Shown here: positions 25,344-34,566 of the stretch, in pieces | How positions within the stretch are numbered: position 1 is the stretch's first letter | Layout of the letters: each line of letters opens with the position of its first letter | NCBI RefSeq assembly: GCF_001742185.1 | Contig: NZ_CP015750.1 | Coordinates: forward strand, 1,240,001 to 1,304,000 | Source of the DNA: Pectobacterium wasabiae CFBP 3304 | GTDB lineage: Bacteria > Pseudomonadota > Gammaproteobacteria > Enterobacterales > Enterobacteriaceae | Direction: 5' to 3' | Length of the DNA: 64,000 nucleotides | Made by a program: the position numbers and the translations under genes | The notes under the pieces: model-generated | Databases searched by the model: none | Told to the model about the DNA's origin: nothing | The model's input: only the letters and a program-made list of their open reading frames with translations

Positions 25344-27419
25344 TTAGCTTTTTACCGGTACGCCACGACGTAAATCCACATCCCGAACCAGTCGTTCAAG
25401 GCAGCGGTCAGCGAAGATCGATTCCAGCGGACGTGTCAGCTTACGTCGCCAGTTAGGGTATTCGCGGTTGGTGCCCGGTACATTCACCGGCGTGGCCATA
25501 TCCAACCAGTCTTCCAGTTGAAACCCGACCAGTGCGCTGGCGCTATCGGCGACATAGCGGTGAACGCCACGGCTCAGCGGTGCGCCCATTGTCGTCAGCG
25601 CCGCGTTACGGCCAACACGCTGTGGCAACAGCCCGTAATGGTGTAATGCGTTGAGCAGCCCCTGTTTCGCTTTTTCACGCTGCTGCATCTGCTCTTGCAA
25701 CAATGCCTCTACAGGGTACAGCCCTAACTCGCGCCCAAGCGATAAATCCACGGTTTGCCAGTAGCCGCGCAGCGTCGGAAGGTCGTGAGTGGTAATGGTT
25801 GCCATCGACTGGCGCGGGTAATCCTCGGGGGGGCGAAAGTGGTCCTCTGCATCCTTTTCAAAGAACAGCACCTTGTAAGAATAGATGCCGTAATCATGCA
25901 GTTTGCTGACAATTTCCGGCGGCACCGTGCCTAAATCCTCACCGATAATCAGGCAGCGATGACGCTGACTTTCCAGCGCCAGTACCGCCAGCAGATCGTC
26001 AACTGGATAATGTACGTAGGCCCCGTTGCCCGCCGGCTCCGCCTTCGGTATCCACCACAGGCGCAAAAGCGCCATCACATGATCGATACGCAACGCGCCG
26101 CAGTGCGCCATGTTGCTGCGCAGCACGTCGATAAACGGTTGATAACCCCGAAGCTGCATCATGGTGGGGTTCATCGGCGCCAGTTGCCAGTTTTGTCCTT
26201 GCGGCCCGAGCGGATCGGGCGGTGCGCCGATAGAAGCATCGAGACAATAGAGCTGTCGTTCGTCCCAGGTTTCAGCACCGCCCCGTGCGACCCCAACGGC
26301 CAAATCACGATACAAACCTAACGGTAAACCAAGCTGTTTGCTGTGCGCGTAGCAGTCTGCTAATTGCTCATGCGCCACCCATTGCAACCAACTGTAGAAC
26401 GTAATCTCATCGCTGTTTTCACGGCGAAAGGCTTTTACAGTCTCACTGTGTACATCATGATAACTGGCAGGCCATTGATGCCAGTCCGCATAATTCTCGC
26501 CCTGTTTTTTCAGGTAGGTCTGCAACGCATCAAACGTCGCCTGAAGTTGGAGGCTCTGCCCACCGCTGACGACAAACTGACGAAATGCACTAATGCGCGG
26601 GTCCAGCGCGCTACGGGTCGTAAAATAGCGAAACGCCAGCCGCAGAGCCGCTAACTTAAGCTGCGTCACCGGCTCATAATCAACCCAGCGCCCCGCCCGC
26701 AGCGCTGCGATCGCGCTTTGTGTCTCCTCACGGTGCCACCACACCTGCGCTTCCCCGCTCTGCTGGAAATCATCAATCCGATTCACATCGATATAAATAA
26801 TGTTCAGCCAGTGGCGGGACGACGGACTATAAGGGCTCGCCGCCTCTGCCAACGCCGGGTACAGCGAATGCAGTGGGTTCAGCCCCACAAAGGCGCCACC
26901 GCGGCGGGCAATCTGTTCTATCAGTTGGCGCAGATCGCCAAAATCCCCGACGCCCCAATTGTTCTGCGAACGCAAGGTGTAAAGCTGTACGGTCACACCC
27001 CACCAGCGTTTTCCCTGCTGTAAAGCTTCGGGTTCATAGCAGCGATGCGGGGCAACAATAATCCGGCAGCTCCAGCGCTGGTCGGCTTGCGTCAGCGTCA
27101 GGTAATGGTAGCCCAGCGGCAGCACGCCCGGCAGAGCCAGCGTTGAACCACCGGTTATCTGCCCTTGAATTTGACCGCCGTTTTCATACATCAGCGTCCA
27201 GAAGAATTCACCGTGACCAGCAAGCTCGATGACCGCATCTCGGCCTTGCAAGAAGACACGAACAGGCGGCAGGGGCGCATTACCGCTATCAGAAACGTCC
27301 ATCATTGCCTGAATCCGGTTTCTGACTGCGGCCGCAACAATGTGCTTTTTGCCATAGGCATCGGTATAGCTTTCCGCGATGCCGGTCTGCTGGCTTGCCA
27401 GTTTATCCACCTTGAACAT
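25344..27419 (-). CDS. malQ: 4-alpha-glucanotransferase (amylomaltase) MalQ
   Basis: 691 aa GH77 enzyme, near E. coli MalQ (694 aa). It disproportionates maltodextrins, releasing glucose and longer chains for MalP. GH77 motifs are seen: NNWGVGDFGDLRQLIEQIARRGGAFVGLNPLHSL, RIDHVMALLRLWWIP with the nucleophile Asp, IIGEDLGTVPPEI with the acid Glu, and TTHDLPTLRGYW. It starts 12 nt after malP, so the two form the malPQ unit. Confidence 0.96.
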   Translation of the reverse strand: MFKVDKLASQQTGIAESYTDAYGKKHIVAAAVRNRIQAMMDVSDSGNAPLPPVRVFLQGRDAVIELAGHGEFFWTLMYENGGQIQGQITGGSTLALPGVLPLGYHYLTLTQADQRWSCRIIVAPHRCYEPEALQQGKRWWGVTVQLYTLRSQNNWGVGDFGDLRQLIEQIARRGGAFVGLNPLHSLYPALAEAASPYSPSSRHWLNIIYIDVNRIDDFQQSGEAQVWWHREETQSAIAALRAGRWVDYEPVTQLKLAALRLAFRYFTTRSALDPRISAFRQFVVSGGQSLQLQATFDALQTYLKKQGENYADWHQWPASYHDVHSETVKAFRRENSDEITFYSWLQWVAHEQLADCYAHSKQLGLPLGLYRDLAVGVARGGAETWDERQLYCLDASIGAPPDPLGPQGQNWQLAPMNPTMMQLRGYQPFIDVLRSNMAHCGALRIDHVMALLRLWWIPKAEPAGNGAYVHYPVDDLLAVLALESQRHRCLIIGEDLGTVPPEIVSKLHDYGIYSYKVLFFEKDAEDHFRPPEDYPRQSMATITTHDLPTLRGYWQTVDLSLGRELGLYPVEALLQEQMQQREKAKQGLLNALHHYGLLPQRVGRNAALTTMGAPLSRGVHRYVADSASALVGFQLEDWLDMATPVNVPGTNREYPNWRRKLTRPLESIFADRCLERLVRDVDLRRGVPVKS

Positions 27420-27431
27420 CCTCTCCTTTTC

Positions 27432-29954
27432 CTAATGATCCGCTTGCCAAATACGCGTCTGGTAATCATGAATCGCCCTGTCCGAACTAAACATCCCCAT
27501 TCTGGCGGTATTCAGCACACAGCGACGCGTCCATTCATCCGGCTCACGATAAAGCGCATCAACACGCTGCTGCACCTCACAATACGGTGCAAAATCGGCC
27601 ATTAACATATAGGGATCGCCCAGCTTCAGCAGGCTATCCAGCAGTGGGGCAAACGCATTTTTATCCCCCCGGCTGAATGCACCACTCGCTAACTCATTCA
27701 GTATTTCGCGTAACAAAGGCGTTGTAGCAAGGTAGTCCGACGGCGCATAGCCCTGAGTCTGTAGGGCTTTTACCTGTTCTACGGTATGCCCGAAAATGAA
27801 CAGATTGTCCTCGCCGACCTGCTGCGCCATTTCTACATTTGCCCCATCTAACGTGCCAACGGTCAACGCGCCATTCAGCGCCAGCTTCATATTGCCAGTG
27901 CCAGACGCCTCTTTACCTGCCGTCGAAATCTGCTCAGAAACATCAGCAGCAGGGATCATCCGCTCAGCCAGCGAGACACGGTAGTCCGCCGGAAAGATGA
28001 CCTTTAGGCGATCGCTAACGCGGCGATCCTGATTAATGACCGTAGCGACCCGGTTAATGGCATAAATGATATTTTTTGCTAAGACATAACCCGGTGCCGC
28101 TTTGGCACCGAACAAAAAGACGTGCGGCACTATATCCAGATGCGGATTGTCACGCAATTGACGATATAGCGCGAGAATATGAAGTAGATTCAAATGCTGA
28201 CGTTTGTATTCATGCAATCGCTTAATTTGCACGTCAAACAGCGCCAGTGGATCGACCACGATGTCGTACTGCTGGCGGAGATAGCTCGCCAGTTGCGTTT
28301 TATTATCGGCCTTGATTTGTCGATAACGCTCACGAAAGCCAGCATCGTCAGCGTAGGGCTCCAGCCCTTGCAGCGCGGGTAAATTATTCACCCATGGCGT
28401 ATTTAGCGTGTCATCAATCAATGCAGACAGCGCCGGGTTACATTGCTTCAGCCAGCGGCGCGGCGTTATGCCGTTGGTGACATTGTGGAATTTGGTCGGC
28501 CACAGTTGATGGTATTCGGGGAACAGATCTTTCACCACCAGTTCCGAATGCAGTGCCGCCACGCCATTGACGGCAAAGCAGCTCACGACGCACAGGTTTG
28601 CCATACGGATCTGGCGCTGGTGGCGGATGGCAAGCTTCGCCCACATCTGCCGATCGCCAGGCCATTCTTGCTCGACCTGCACCTTAAACTGCGCATCAAT
28701 TTGCCGGACAATCGACAGATGACGAGGCAGCAAGCGGCCAAACAACCGTTCGTCCCAGCGCTCAAGCGCTTCCGGCATCAGTGTATGATTGGTGTAAGCA
28801 AAGGTGCGTCCGGTTATCGACCAGGCGTCGTCCCAGGATAGCTGGTGTTCATCGAGCAGCAGGCGCATCAACTCAGGGATCGCCAGCGTCGGGTGGGTAT
28901 CATTAAGTTGGATGACTTCATAATCCGGCAGCGCAGACAGCGCGCGCCCCGCGCTAAGATGACGGCGTAAAATGTCAGCCACCGAACAGGCGCAGTGGAA
29001 ATACTGCTGCATTAGACGCAGGCGCTTGCCCGCCGCATGATTATCGTTCGGGTACAGCACGCTGGTCAGGCTGGCGGCGGAAATACCCGCCTGCGCCGCG
29101 CGCAAATAGTGACCCTCATTGAATAAGGTTAAATCAAACGGATCGCGATGCGTCGCACGCCACAAACGTAGCGGCTGCGCGGCCCCGTTTTGATAACCCA
29201 TCACCGGCAGATCACAGGCTTCGCCTCTGAAAACCGTATCCGGCAGCCAGCGCAGGCTACCATCGGTCTGGGGTTGCAGACGCCCGCCAAACCCAACCTC
29301 TACCGCCAGCTCAGTACGTGGTAAAAGCCACGGATAGGTATCACGCTGCCAGTCATCGGCCGTTTCCTGTTGCTGCTCTTGTGCAAAATGCTGACGGAAC
29401 AGGCCATACTGGTAGTTGAGGCCGTAGCCCGTTGCAGGCTGCCCCACTGTTGCCATCGAATCCAGAAAGCAGGATGCCAGCCGGCCTAATCCACCGTTGC
29501 CTAAACCCGGATCGATTTCCTGCTCCAGCACATCGCTCAGGCTAAGCCCTTGATCTGCCAGTACGTCGGCTACGGCGTCATACCATCCCAGATTCAGCAG
29601 GTTGTTGCCTGTCAAACGACCGGGCAGAAACTCCATCGACAGGTAGTTCACATGGCGCTGAGGCGTATTAGCCGTGGAAGAGCTTGGCGCTGCGGGATGC
29701 ATCAGCAGTTGTTCCGCTAGCGCGAGGCTGACGGCACGCCAGCACTGCACCAGTGTCATCGCCTTCAAGGAAGCGACGCCACCGAGCCGCTGTTGGCGAA
29801 GCAGCGCGGCGGCAAACTGTGCTGCATCAAAGGCGATAGCAAAATGATTGGAGGAAGCAGGCTGCGTCAAAGTCTCTGACGTTTTCGCAGCCACTGAACG
29901 TTTTGAAGAACCTGACTTTTGTGAAGAACCAGACTGATTTGAAGAATCTGACAT
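27432..29954 (-). CDS. malP: Maltodextrin phosphorylase MalP
   Basis: 840 aa, longer than E. coli MalP (797 aa). It cleaves glucose-1-phosphate from maltodextrins. The PLP-site region [29 protein letters not shown] and [25 protein letters not shown] are intact. The ATG at 29954 is chosen because an AGGAGG ribosome site precedes it; the frame is open 8 codons upstream. The extra N-terminal segment is Ser-rich with a small repeat ([17 protein letters not shown]) and looks disordered. It follows glpR by 42 nt on the same strand. malT, divergent from malPQ in E. coli, is missing here. Confidence 0.95.
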   Translation of the reverse strand: MSDSSNQSGSSQKSGSSKRSVAAKTSETLTQPASSNHFAIAFDAAQFAAALLRQQRLGGVASLKAMTLVQCWRAVSLALAEQLLMHPAAPSSSTANTPQRHVNYLSMEFLPGRLTGNNLLNLGWYDAVADVLADQGLSLSDVLEQEIDPGLGNGGLGRLASCFLDSMATVGQPATGYGLNYQYGLFRQHFAQEQQQETADDWQRDTYPWLLPRTELAVEVGFGGRLQPQTDGSLRWLPDTVFRGEACDLPVMGYQNGAAQPLRLWRATHRDPFDLTLFNEGHYLRAAQAGISAASLTSVLYPNDNHAAGKRLRLMQQYFHCACSVADILRRHLSAGRALSALPDYEVIQLNDTHPTLAIPELMRLLLDEHQLSWDDAWSITGRTFAYTNHTLMPEALERWDERLFGRLLPRHLSIVRQIDAQFKVQVEQEWPGDRQMWAKLAIRHQRQIRMANLCVVSCFAVNGVAALHSELVVKDLFPEYHQLWPTKFHNVTNGITPRRWLKQCNPALSALIDDTLNTPWVNNLPALQGLEPYADDAGFRERYRQIKADNKTQLASYLRQQYDIVVDPLALFDVQIKRLHEYKRQHLNLLHILALYRQLRDNPHLDIVPHVFLFGAKAAPGYVLAKNIIYAINRVATVINQDRRVSDRLKVIFPADYRVSLAERMIPAADVSEQISTAGKEASGTGNMKLALNGALTVGTLDGANVEMAQQVGEDNLFIFGHTVEQVKALQTQGYAPSDYLATTPLLREILNELASGAFSRGDKNAFAPLLDSLLKLGDPYMLMADFAPYCEVQQRVDALYREPDEWTRRCVLNTARMGMFSSDRAIHDYQTRIWQADH

Positions 29955-29996
29955 CGTGCCTCCTCCTTTGTCCATCATGGAAAAGGCACATCGGGC

Positions 29997-30755
29997 TCAA
30001 CACAACTCCAACTGTACCTTATGTTGTTCAATAATTTTCAGTACGCTGGGTGGGGGTGACTGATCGGTAAAAAGATAGTCGATCAAATCCATGTTACCCA
30101 AATTCACCATCGCATTACGGCCAAACTTGGAATGATCCGTCACCAACATCACGCAGCGAGAATTTTCAATAATCGCCCGTTTTGTGCGCACCTCATGGTA
30201 ATCAAACTCCAGTAATGACCCATCCATGTCAATACCGCTGATGCCCAAAATGCCAAAATCCAGACGGAACTGAGAGATAAAATCCAGCGTCGCCTCACCC
30301 ATAATGCCGCCATCGCGGGTGCGAACTTCGCCACCAGCCAAAATCAGGCGAAAATCCTCTTTTGCCGTTAGCAGCGTTGCCACGTTCAGGTTGTTGGTGA
30401 CCACGCGCAGATCTTTATGCTGCATCAGCGCATAAGCCACCGCCTCAGGCGTGGTGCCGATATCGATAAACAAGGTCGCACCGTCTGGAATCTGGCTCGC
30501 CACCCGACGGGCAATACGAGCCTTTTCATCCGACCACATCATTTTACGATCGTGATAAGCCGTGTTCACCGAGCTGGATGGCAATGCCGCGCCACCGTGG
30601 TGGCGATGGATTTTATTTTGCTCAGCCAGATCGTTCAAATCGCGACGAATGGTCTGCGGGCTCACCGCAAAATGATCCACCAGTTCTTCAGTACTGACAT
30701 ACCCCTGCCGACGCACCAGTTCAATAATGGCGTCATGCCGTTGTGTCTGCTTCAC
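29997..30755 (-). CDS. glpR: Glycerol-3-phosphate regulon repressor GlpR
   Basis: 252 aa DeoR-family repressor. The N-terminal helix-turn-helix is RQGYVSTEELVDHFAVSPQTIRRDLNDLAEQNKIHRHHGGA, and the sensor domain contains IPDGATLFIDIGTTPEAVAYAL and LAGGEVRTRDGGIMGE. It represses glpD, glpTQ and glpABC until it binds glycerol-3-phosphate; all three regulon units lie in this window with candidate operators. It follows glpG by 24 nt and may be cotranscribed with it and with malPQ. Confidence 0.96.
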   Translation of the reverse strand: MKQTQRHDAIIELVRRQGYVSTEELVDHFAVSPQTIRRDLNDLAEQNKIHRHHGGAALPSSSVNTAYHDRKMMWSDEKARIARRVASQIPDGATLFIDIGTTPEAVAYALMQHKDLRVVTNNLNVATLLTAKEDFRLILAGGEVRTRDGGIMGEATLDFISQFRLDFGILGISGIDMDGSLLEFDYHEVRTKRAIIENSRCVMLVTDHSKFGRNAMVNLGNMDLIDYLFTDQSPPPSVLKIIEQHKVQLELC

Positions 30756-30779
30756 ATTTATCCCCTAAGACGCCCCGAT

Positions 30780-31613
30780 TTACCGGGGGTTTGTTTTATT
30801 ATACGTGTCCCAAAAGGCCATCAATAGCCCAACAATCAGCCCTGCCACATGCGCCGCATTCGCGATCGACATGCCTAAAATATCGAAATATCCGGCGACC
30901 AGCCACAGTAACGCAAAGACCATCAGGCTGCGCGGCATAGCCAAATAACCGTCGGGCTCTCTTTCCCCTCGCAGCCAGACGTAGCCCATCAGGGCATAGA
31001 CCACGCCAGACAGGCCACCAAAATAGGTGCCGCTAAACCAGGACTGCGCCCAGCCGCTGACCAGCGCGGAGACCAGCGTAATGACCAGCAGCTTGCCGGT
31101 CCCCAACACTTTTTCAACCGGTCCACCCAGATACCACCACCACATCAGATTGAACAAAATATGCAGCAGGGAAAAGTGCAACAAAGCATGACTGAACCAG
31201 CGCCACAGTTGTGCCTGCTGTCCTTCTGCCGGAAAGGCTAGCCACACCATCACGCTCTCATAGCCTGAAATCTGCATCAGGATGAACACCGCAATCGTCA
31301 CGACCATCACCGATAACGTCAGCGGTCCTGCCTTTTGCTTCAGCGTTTGCAGGAAAGAATAGCGTTGGTATTGAATGCCGGTGTCCATCGATCCCGTTTG
31401 CCAACTGGCCGCCAGATAGCGCGGATTGGTCGGGTCGCGCAGAAAAATTTCCAGCGCTTCCTGAACCTTGCTCAGTTGGGTTTCATCTTCTAGCCACAGC
31501 TCAGCTTCATGTCCTTGAGGGCGCATGTCCAGATGAACCTGCTGAGTACGCATGTAATCGACAAATGCCTGAGCCAGACGCGGGTTGGAGAGAGCAATAA
31601 CGCGGATTGGCAT
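30780..31613 (-). CDS. glpG: Rhomboid intramembrane serine protease GlpG
   Basis: 277 aa. An N-terminal cytoplasmic domain (about residues 1-90) is followed by six membrane helices. The catalytic dyad is Ser202 in [13 protein letters not shown] and His255 in [12 protein letters not shown], matching E. coli Ser201 and His254; the [14 protein letters not shown] and [18 protein letters not shown] segments are also conserved. It cleaves membrane proteins within the bilayer. In E. coli it is in the glpEGR operon; here glpE has been separated from it by a four-gene operon. Confidence 0.96.
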   Translation of the reverse strand: MPIRVIALSNPRLAQAFVDYMRTQQVHLDMRPQGHEAELWLEDETQLSKVQEALEIFLRDPTNPRYLAASWQTGSMDTGIQYQRYSFLQTLKQKAGPLTLSVMVVTIAVFILMQISGYESVMVWLAFPAEGQQAQLWRWFSHALLHFSLLHILFNLMWWWYLGGPVEKVLGTGKLLVITLVSALVSGWAQSWFSGTYFGGLSGVVYALMGYVWLRGEREPDGYLAMPRSLMVFALLWLVAGYFDILGMSIANAAHVAGLIVGLLMAFWDTYNKTNPR

Positions 31614-31719
31614 TGTTGTGTATCCGTTAGCGAATAGATTTACCTAAAAATATCATATTGCTTCGCAGGCTGGGGGGGAAAAAGTAAAAACCCCCTTCTT
31701 AACCGATAACATTCTGCTA

Positions 31720-31739
31720 ACTTCCGTTTACTTCCGTTT
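31720..31739 (+). promoter_or_regulatory. Tandem 10-bp direct repeat, candidate operator
   Basis: ACTTCCGTTT occurs twice head to tail, about 80 nt upstream of the HTH-kinase fusion gene. Direct repeats are a common form of DeoR-family operator, so this is a candidate autoregulatory site. The ribosome site of the gene is GAGGT, seven bases before its ATG. Confidence 0.45.
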
Positions 31740-31817
31740 CACCGATCATCCTATGACAGTAGTCACTTTTTAGCCGCAGACTCTCCTTTAGGCTCATAAC
31801 CAACAACTGAGGTAAGC

Positions 31818-33029
31818 ATGTTTCTAGAAGAAAGACGTAATCAGATTCTGGCCTATCTGGCCAAACATGAACGCGCCAGTGTCGATTATCTGGCAACGGC
31901 CTTTGCCGTTAGCAAAGAAACTATCCGCAGTGACTTGAATGAACTGGCACGGTTGCACCTGATTCAGCGCTGCTACGGCGGAGCCATTATCGTGCGACGT
32001 CTTCTACAGTCCGAATTAATCGCCCCGTCTGGCGAGAATTTCGAAGTACTGCTGAAGCGGTTAGAAAAACAGAACAGACATCAAACTAGCAAACAGAAAG
32101 GAAATTCGATGAACGGCAAGGTGTGTATTTTAGGATCGTTCAATGTTGATATCGTCGCCAAGGTGATGCGTTTTCCCAAGGGCGGTGAATCCATCATGGC
32201 TCAGGGCAGCGCGATCGGCCCTGGGGGTAAAGGCGCTAACCAGGCAATGGCTGCCAGTCGGGCAGGTGCACAGGTCTATTTCATCGCTAAAGTGGGTACC
32301 GACCAATTTAGCCAATTTGCCTACGATCATTTTACGGCATCAGACATTCACTCGTTCAAGCTGTACCAGTCAGATAGCGAACCCACGGGTAATGCGATCA
32401 TTTACGTCTCGCAGCAAAACGGCGAAAACATGATCGCCATCCACCCCGGTGCTAACCAAACCATTACCGATGACGAAGTCGCCGCCATCGCGTCAGAACT
32501 CACGACCTCAGACGTACTGCTGGTGCAGTTAGAGAATAACTTTTCCGCAACGCTGAACGCGATCAAGCTGGCTCATACGCTGGGCAAGAAGGTGATTCTT
32601 AACCCCGCGCCCTACTCCAGCGAGATCCTGCCCTATCTGGATTATCTCGACGTCATCACGCCTAACGAGACGGAAGCCTCGCTTCTATCCGGCATTGATA
32701 TTCACGATGTTGATGATGCCAAAGAAGCGGCGCTGAAAATCGCTGCTCTGGGGGCCAAACGCGTGATTATCACCATGGGCTCCCGCGGCGCACTGCTGTT
32801 GGACGGCAAGCAATTCCAGCATATTCCCGCCTTTCCGGCACTCGGTATCGATACAACCGGTGCAGGAGATGCGTTCAACGGCGCATTTGCCGCCGCGCTC
32901 GCTAACGGACAGAACATGGCGCAGGCCGCCACTTATGCCTCGGCCTTTGCTTCCCTTGCCGTTGAGCGTGAAGGGGCCTCTAACATGCCTGAACATCAAC
33001 AAGTTATTGCACGTTTATCGCAACGCTAA
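31818..33029 (+). CDS. DeoR-type HTH fused to a ribokinase-family sugar kinase
   Basis: 403 aa with two parts. Residues 1-57 are a DeoR winged helix (RRNQILAYLAKHERASVDYLATAFAVSKETIRSDLNELARLHLIQRCYGGA). After a linker, residues 98-403 are a PfkB/ribokinase domain: GSFNVDIV, GPGGKGANQA (about 134-143) and DTTGAGDAFNG (about 345-355) with the catalytic Asp. The DeoR sensor domain is replaced by the kinase, so the enzyme could sense its own substrate. Met98 (32109) has its own ribosome site (AAAGGA, 8 nt upstream), so a kinase-only product of about 306 aa may also be made. It heads a four-gene operon. Confidence 0.88.
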   Translation: MFLEERRNQILAYLAKHERASVDYLATAFAVSKETIRSDLNELARLHLIQRCYGGAIIVRRLLQSELIAPSGENFEVLLKRLEKQNRHQTSKQKGNSMNGKVCILGSFNVDIVAKVMRFPKGGESIMAQGSAIGPGGKGANQAMAASRAGAQVYFIAKVGTDQFSQFAYDHFTASDIHSFKLYQSDSEPTGNAIIYVSQQNGENMIAIHPGANQTITDDEVAAIASELTTSDVLLVQLENNFSATLNAIKLAHTLGKKVILNPAPYSSEILPYLDYLDVITPNETEASLLSGIDIHDVDDAKEAALKIAALGAKRVIITMGSRGALLLDGKQFQHIPAFPALGIDTTGAGDAFNGAFAAALANGQNMAQAATYASAFASLAVEREGASNMPEHQQVIARLSQR

Positions 33030-33073
33030 CGCGGAAAATCGCCCGCAACCGCTGTTTTTTGGAGAATAAAGAA

Positions 33074-33997
33074 ATGAAAACAATTGATGGTATCGTCCCT
33101 GTCATGCTGACCCCGTTCACCGAACAGAACGACGTCGATTATCCCGGTCTGGCGAAGCTCATTGACTGGTACATAGACAAAAACGTCGATGCACTGTTCG
33201 CCGTATGTCAGTCTAGCGAAATGCAGTTTCTCTCGTTAGAAGAGCGTGTGGCCGTGGCGCGCTTTGTGGTGGAACACGTGCAAGGCCGTATACCGGTGAT
33301 TGCTTCCGGCCATATCAGCGACGATCTCAATGCACAGGTTGAAGAGCTTTCTGCAATGGCGGAAACCGGCATCGACGCACTGGTGCTTGTCACTAACCAT
33401 CTCGATCCACAGAAAGCGGGCAGCGATACCTTCTTTGCCAATCTGAATCATCTGTTGGACGCCCTGCCGAAGACACTGCCACTTGGCCTCTATGAATGCC
33501 CAGCGCCTTATCGTCGGCTATTGAGTGATGAAGAGCTGACTTATTGCGCCAATACAGGCCGTTTTGTGGTGCTAAAAGACGTCAGTTGTGACCTGGCTAC
33601 CGTCACCCGCCGTGTAGGTTTAGTGCAGGGAACACCGCTCAATATCATTAACGCCAATGCCGCTATCGCGTTCCCCGCGATGAAAGCGGGCTCACGCGGC
33701 TTTAGCGGTGTATTCACCAATTTCCATCCTGAACTCTATGTCTGGTTATATCACCATCATCAAGAAAACCCCGAGCTGGCAGAAGAACTGGCTGACTTCC
33801 TGTCGCTGGCTGCCGTGACCGAAACCTTGGGCTACCCGAAAAATGCCAAGGTTTACCATCAGCGCCTCGGCACCTTTACCAGCATTCAATGTCGCGTCAA
33901 TAAAGATGACGTACTGGAGAAATATTGGGGATTAACCGTCATCCTCGATCAAATTCGACACGGAACAGAGCACTACCAGAAAAAAATTACACGATAA
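33074..33997 (+). CDS. DapA/NanA-family aldolase or lyase
   Basis: 307 aa class I aldolase-type TIM barrel (DHDPS/NAL family). The start has a GGAG ribosome site; the frame is open 5 codons further upstream from a TTG. The Schiff-base Lys lies in RFVVLKDVSCDL and the Tyr in LGLYECPAPYRRL. The usual G-T-T-G-E substrate motif is replaced by VCQSSEMQFLSLEER, so it is not a standard DapA or NanA. The substrate is probably a 2-keto-3-deoxy sugar acid or similar, inferred from the kinase, YhcH-family protein and sugar-acid-type transporter of the same operon. Confidence 0.85.
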   Translation: MKTIDGIVPVMLTPFTEQNDVDYPGLAKLIDWYIDKNVDALFAVCQSSEMQFLSLEERVAVARFVVEHVQGRIPVIASGHISDDLNAQVEELSAMAETGIDALVLVTNHLDPQKAGSDTFFANLNHLLDALPKTLPLGLYECPAPYRRLLSDEELTYCANTGRFVVLKDVSCDLATVTRRVGLVQGTPLNIINANAAIAFPAMKAGSRGFSGVFTNFHPELYVWLYHHHQENPELAEELADFLSLAAVTETLGYPKNAKVYHQRLGTFTSIQCRVNKDDVLEKYWGLTVILDQIRHGTEHYQKKITR

Positions 33998-34082
33998 AAA
34001 TAAGCGTCTACGGGTAACGGGAATAAATGATTCGTCTCGTTACCCTATATAAAAAATCGCATTCACAGGGGAATATTTCATC

Positions 34083-34565
34083 ATGATTATTTGCGATCAG
34101 CGCGATTGGGCGCAGGAAAAGCATGCCCTGCACCCTATTATCCAAAAAGGGATTGATTATATTAATCAAACTGATTTCGCCAGATTAACACCAGGGAAAT
34201 ACGATATTATCCCAGGCAAGATGTTTTGCCTGTTGCAAGAAACTTCTACGGTGCCTGCTGCACAAATGCGTGCAGAATCACACTTCAATTTTGTCGATAT
34301 TCAATACCTCATTTCCGGGGAGGAGAGCATTGGCGTGGCGCGTGGGGCCAAAGAGCATACGGTTATCGAGAATAAAGCAGCACAAAACGATATCGTATTT
34401 TATACCGACACACAAAACGAATCCTTTATTCATCTGTTACCCGGCATGTTTGCCGTATTTTATCCCGAAGATTTACATCGCCCTTGTTGTCAAACGCATG
34501 GCGAATCTTTTATCCGCAAAGCGGTAATCAAGATTCACCTCAGCCTGTTTACGGAAAATAAATAA
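34083..34565 (+). CDS. YhcH/YjgK/YiaL-family protein
   Basis: 160 aa beta-sandwich (cupin-like) family. Typical stretches are LTPGKYDIIPGKMFCLLQE, AQMRAESHFNFVDIQYLISGEESIGVA, FAVFYPEDLHRPCC and IRKAVIKIHLSLF, with the His/Glu residues that bind metal in the family. Members sit in sialic acid and other sugar-acid operons and probably act on the open or anomeric form of a sugar. It ends 1 nt before the transporter gene. Confidence 0.88.
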   Translation: MIICDQRDWAQEKHALHPIIQKGIDYINQTDFARLTPGKYDIIPGKMFCLLQETSTVPAAQMRAESHFNFVDIQYLISGEESIGVARGAKEHTVIENKAAQNDIVFYTDTQNESFIHLLPGMFAVFYPEDLHRPCCQTHGESFIRKAVIKIHLSLFTENK

Positions 34566-34566
34566 A

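Noticed and set aside
25344..29954. Possible second glycogen phosphorylase in place of malP
   Set aside because: Sequence and pairing with malQ match maltodextrin phosphorylase; glgP is present separately at 40821-43268.
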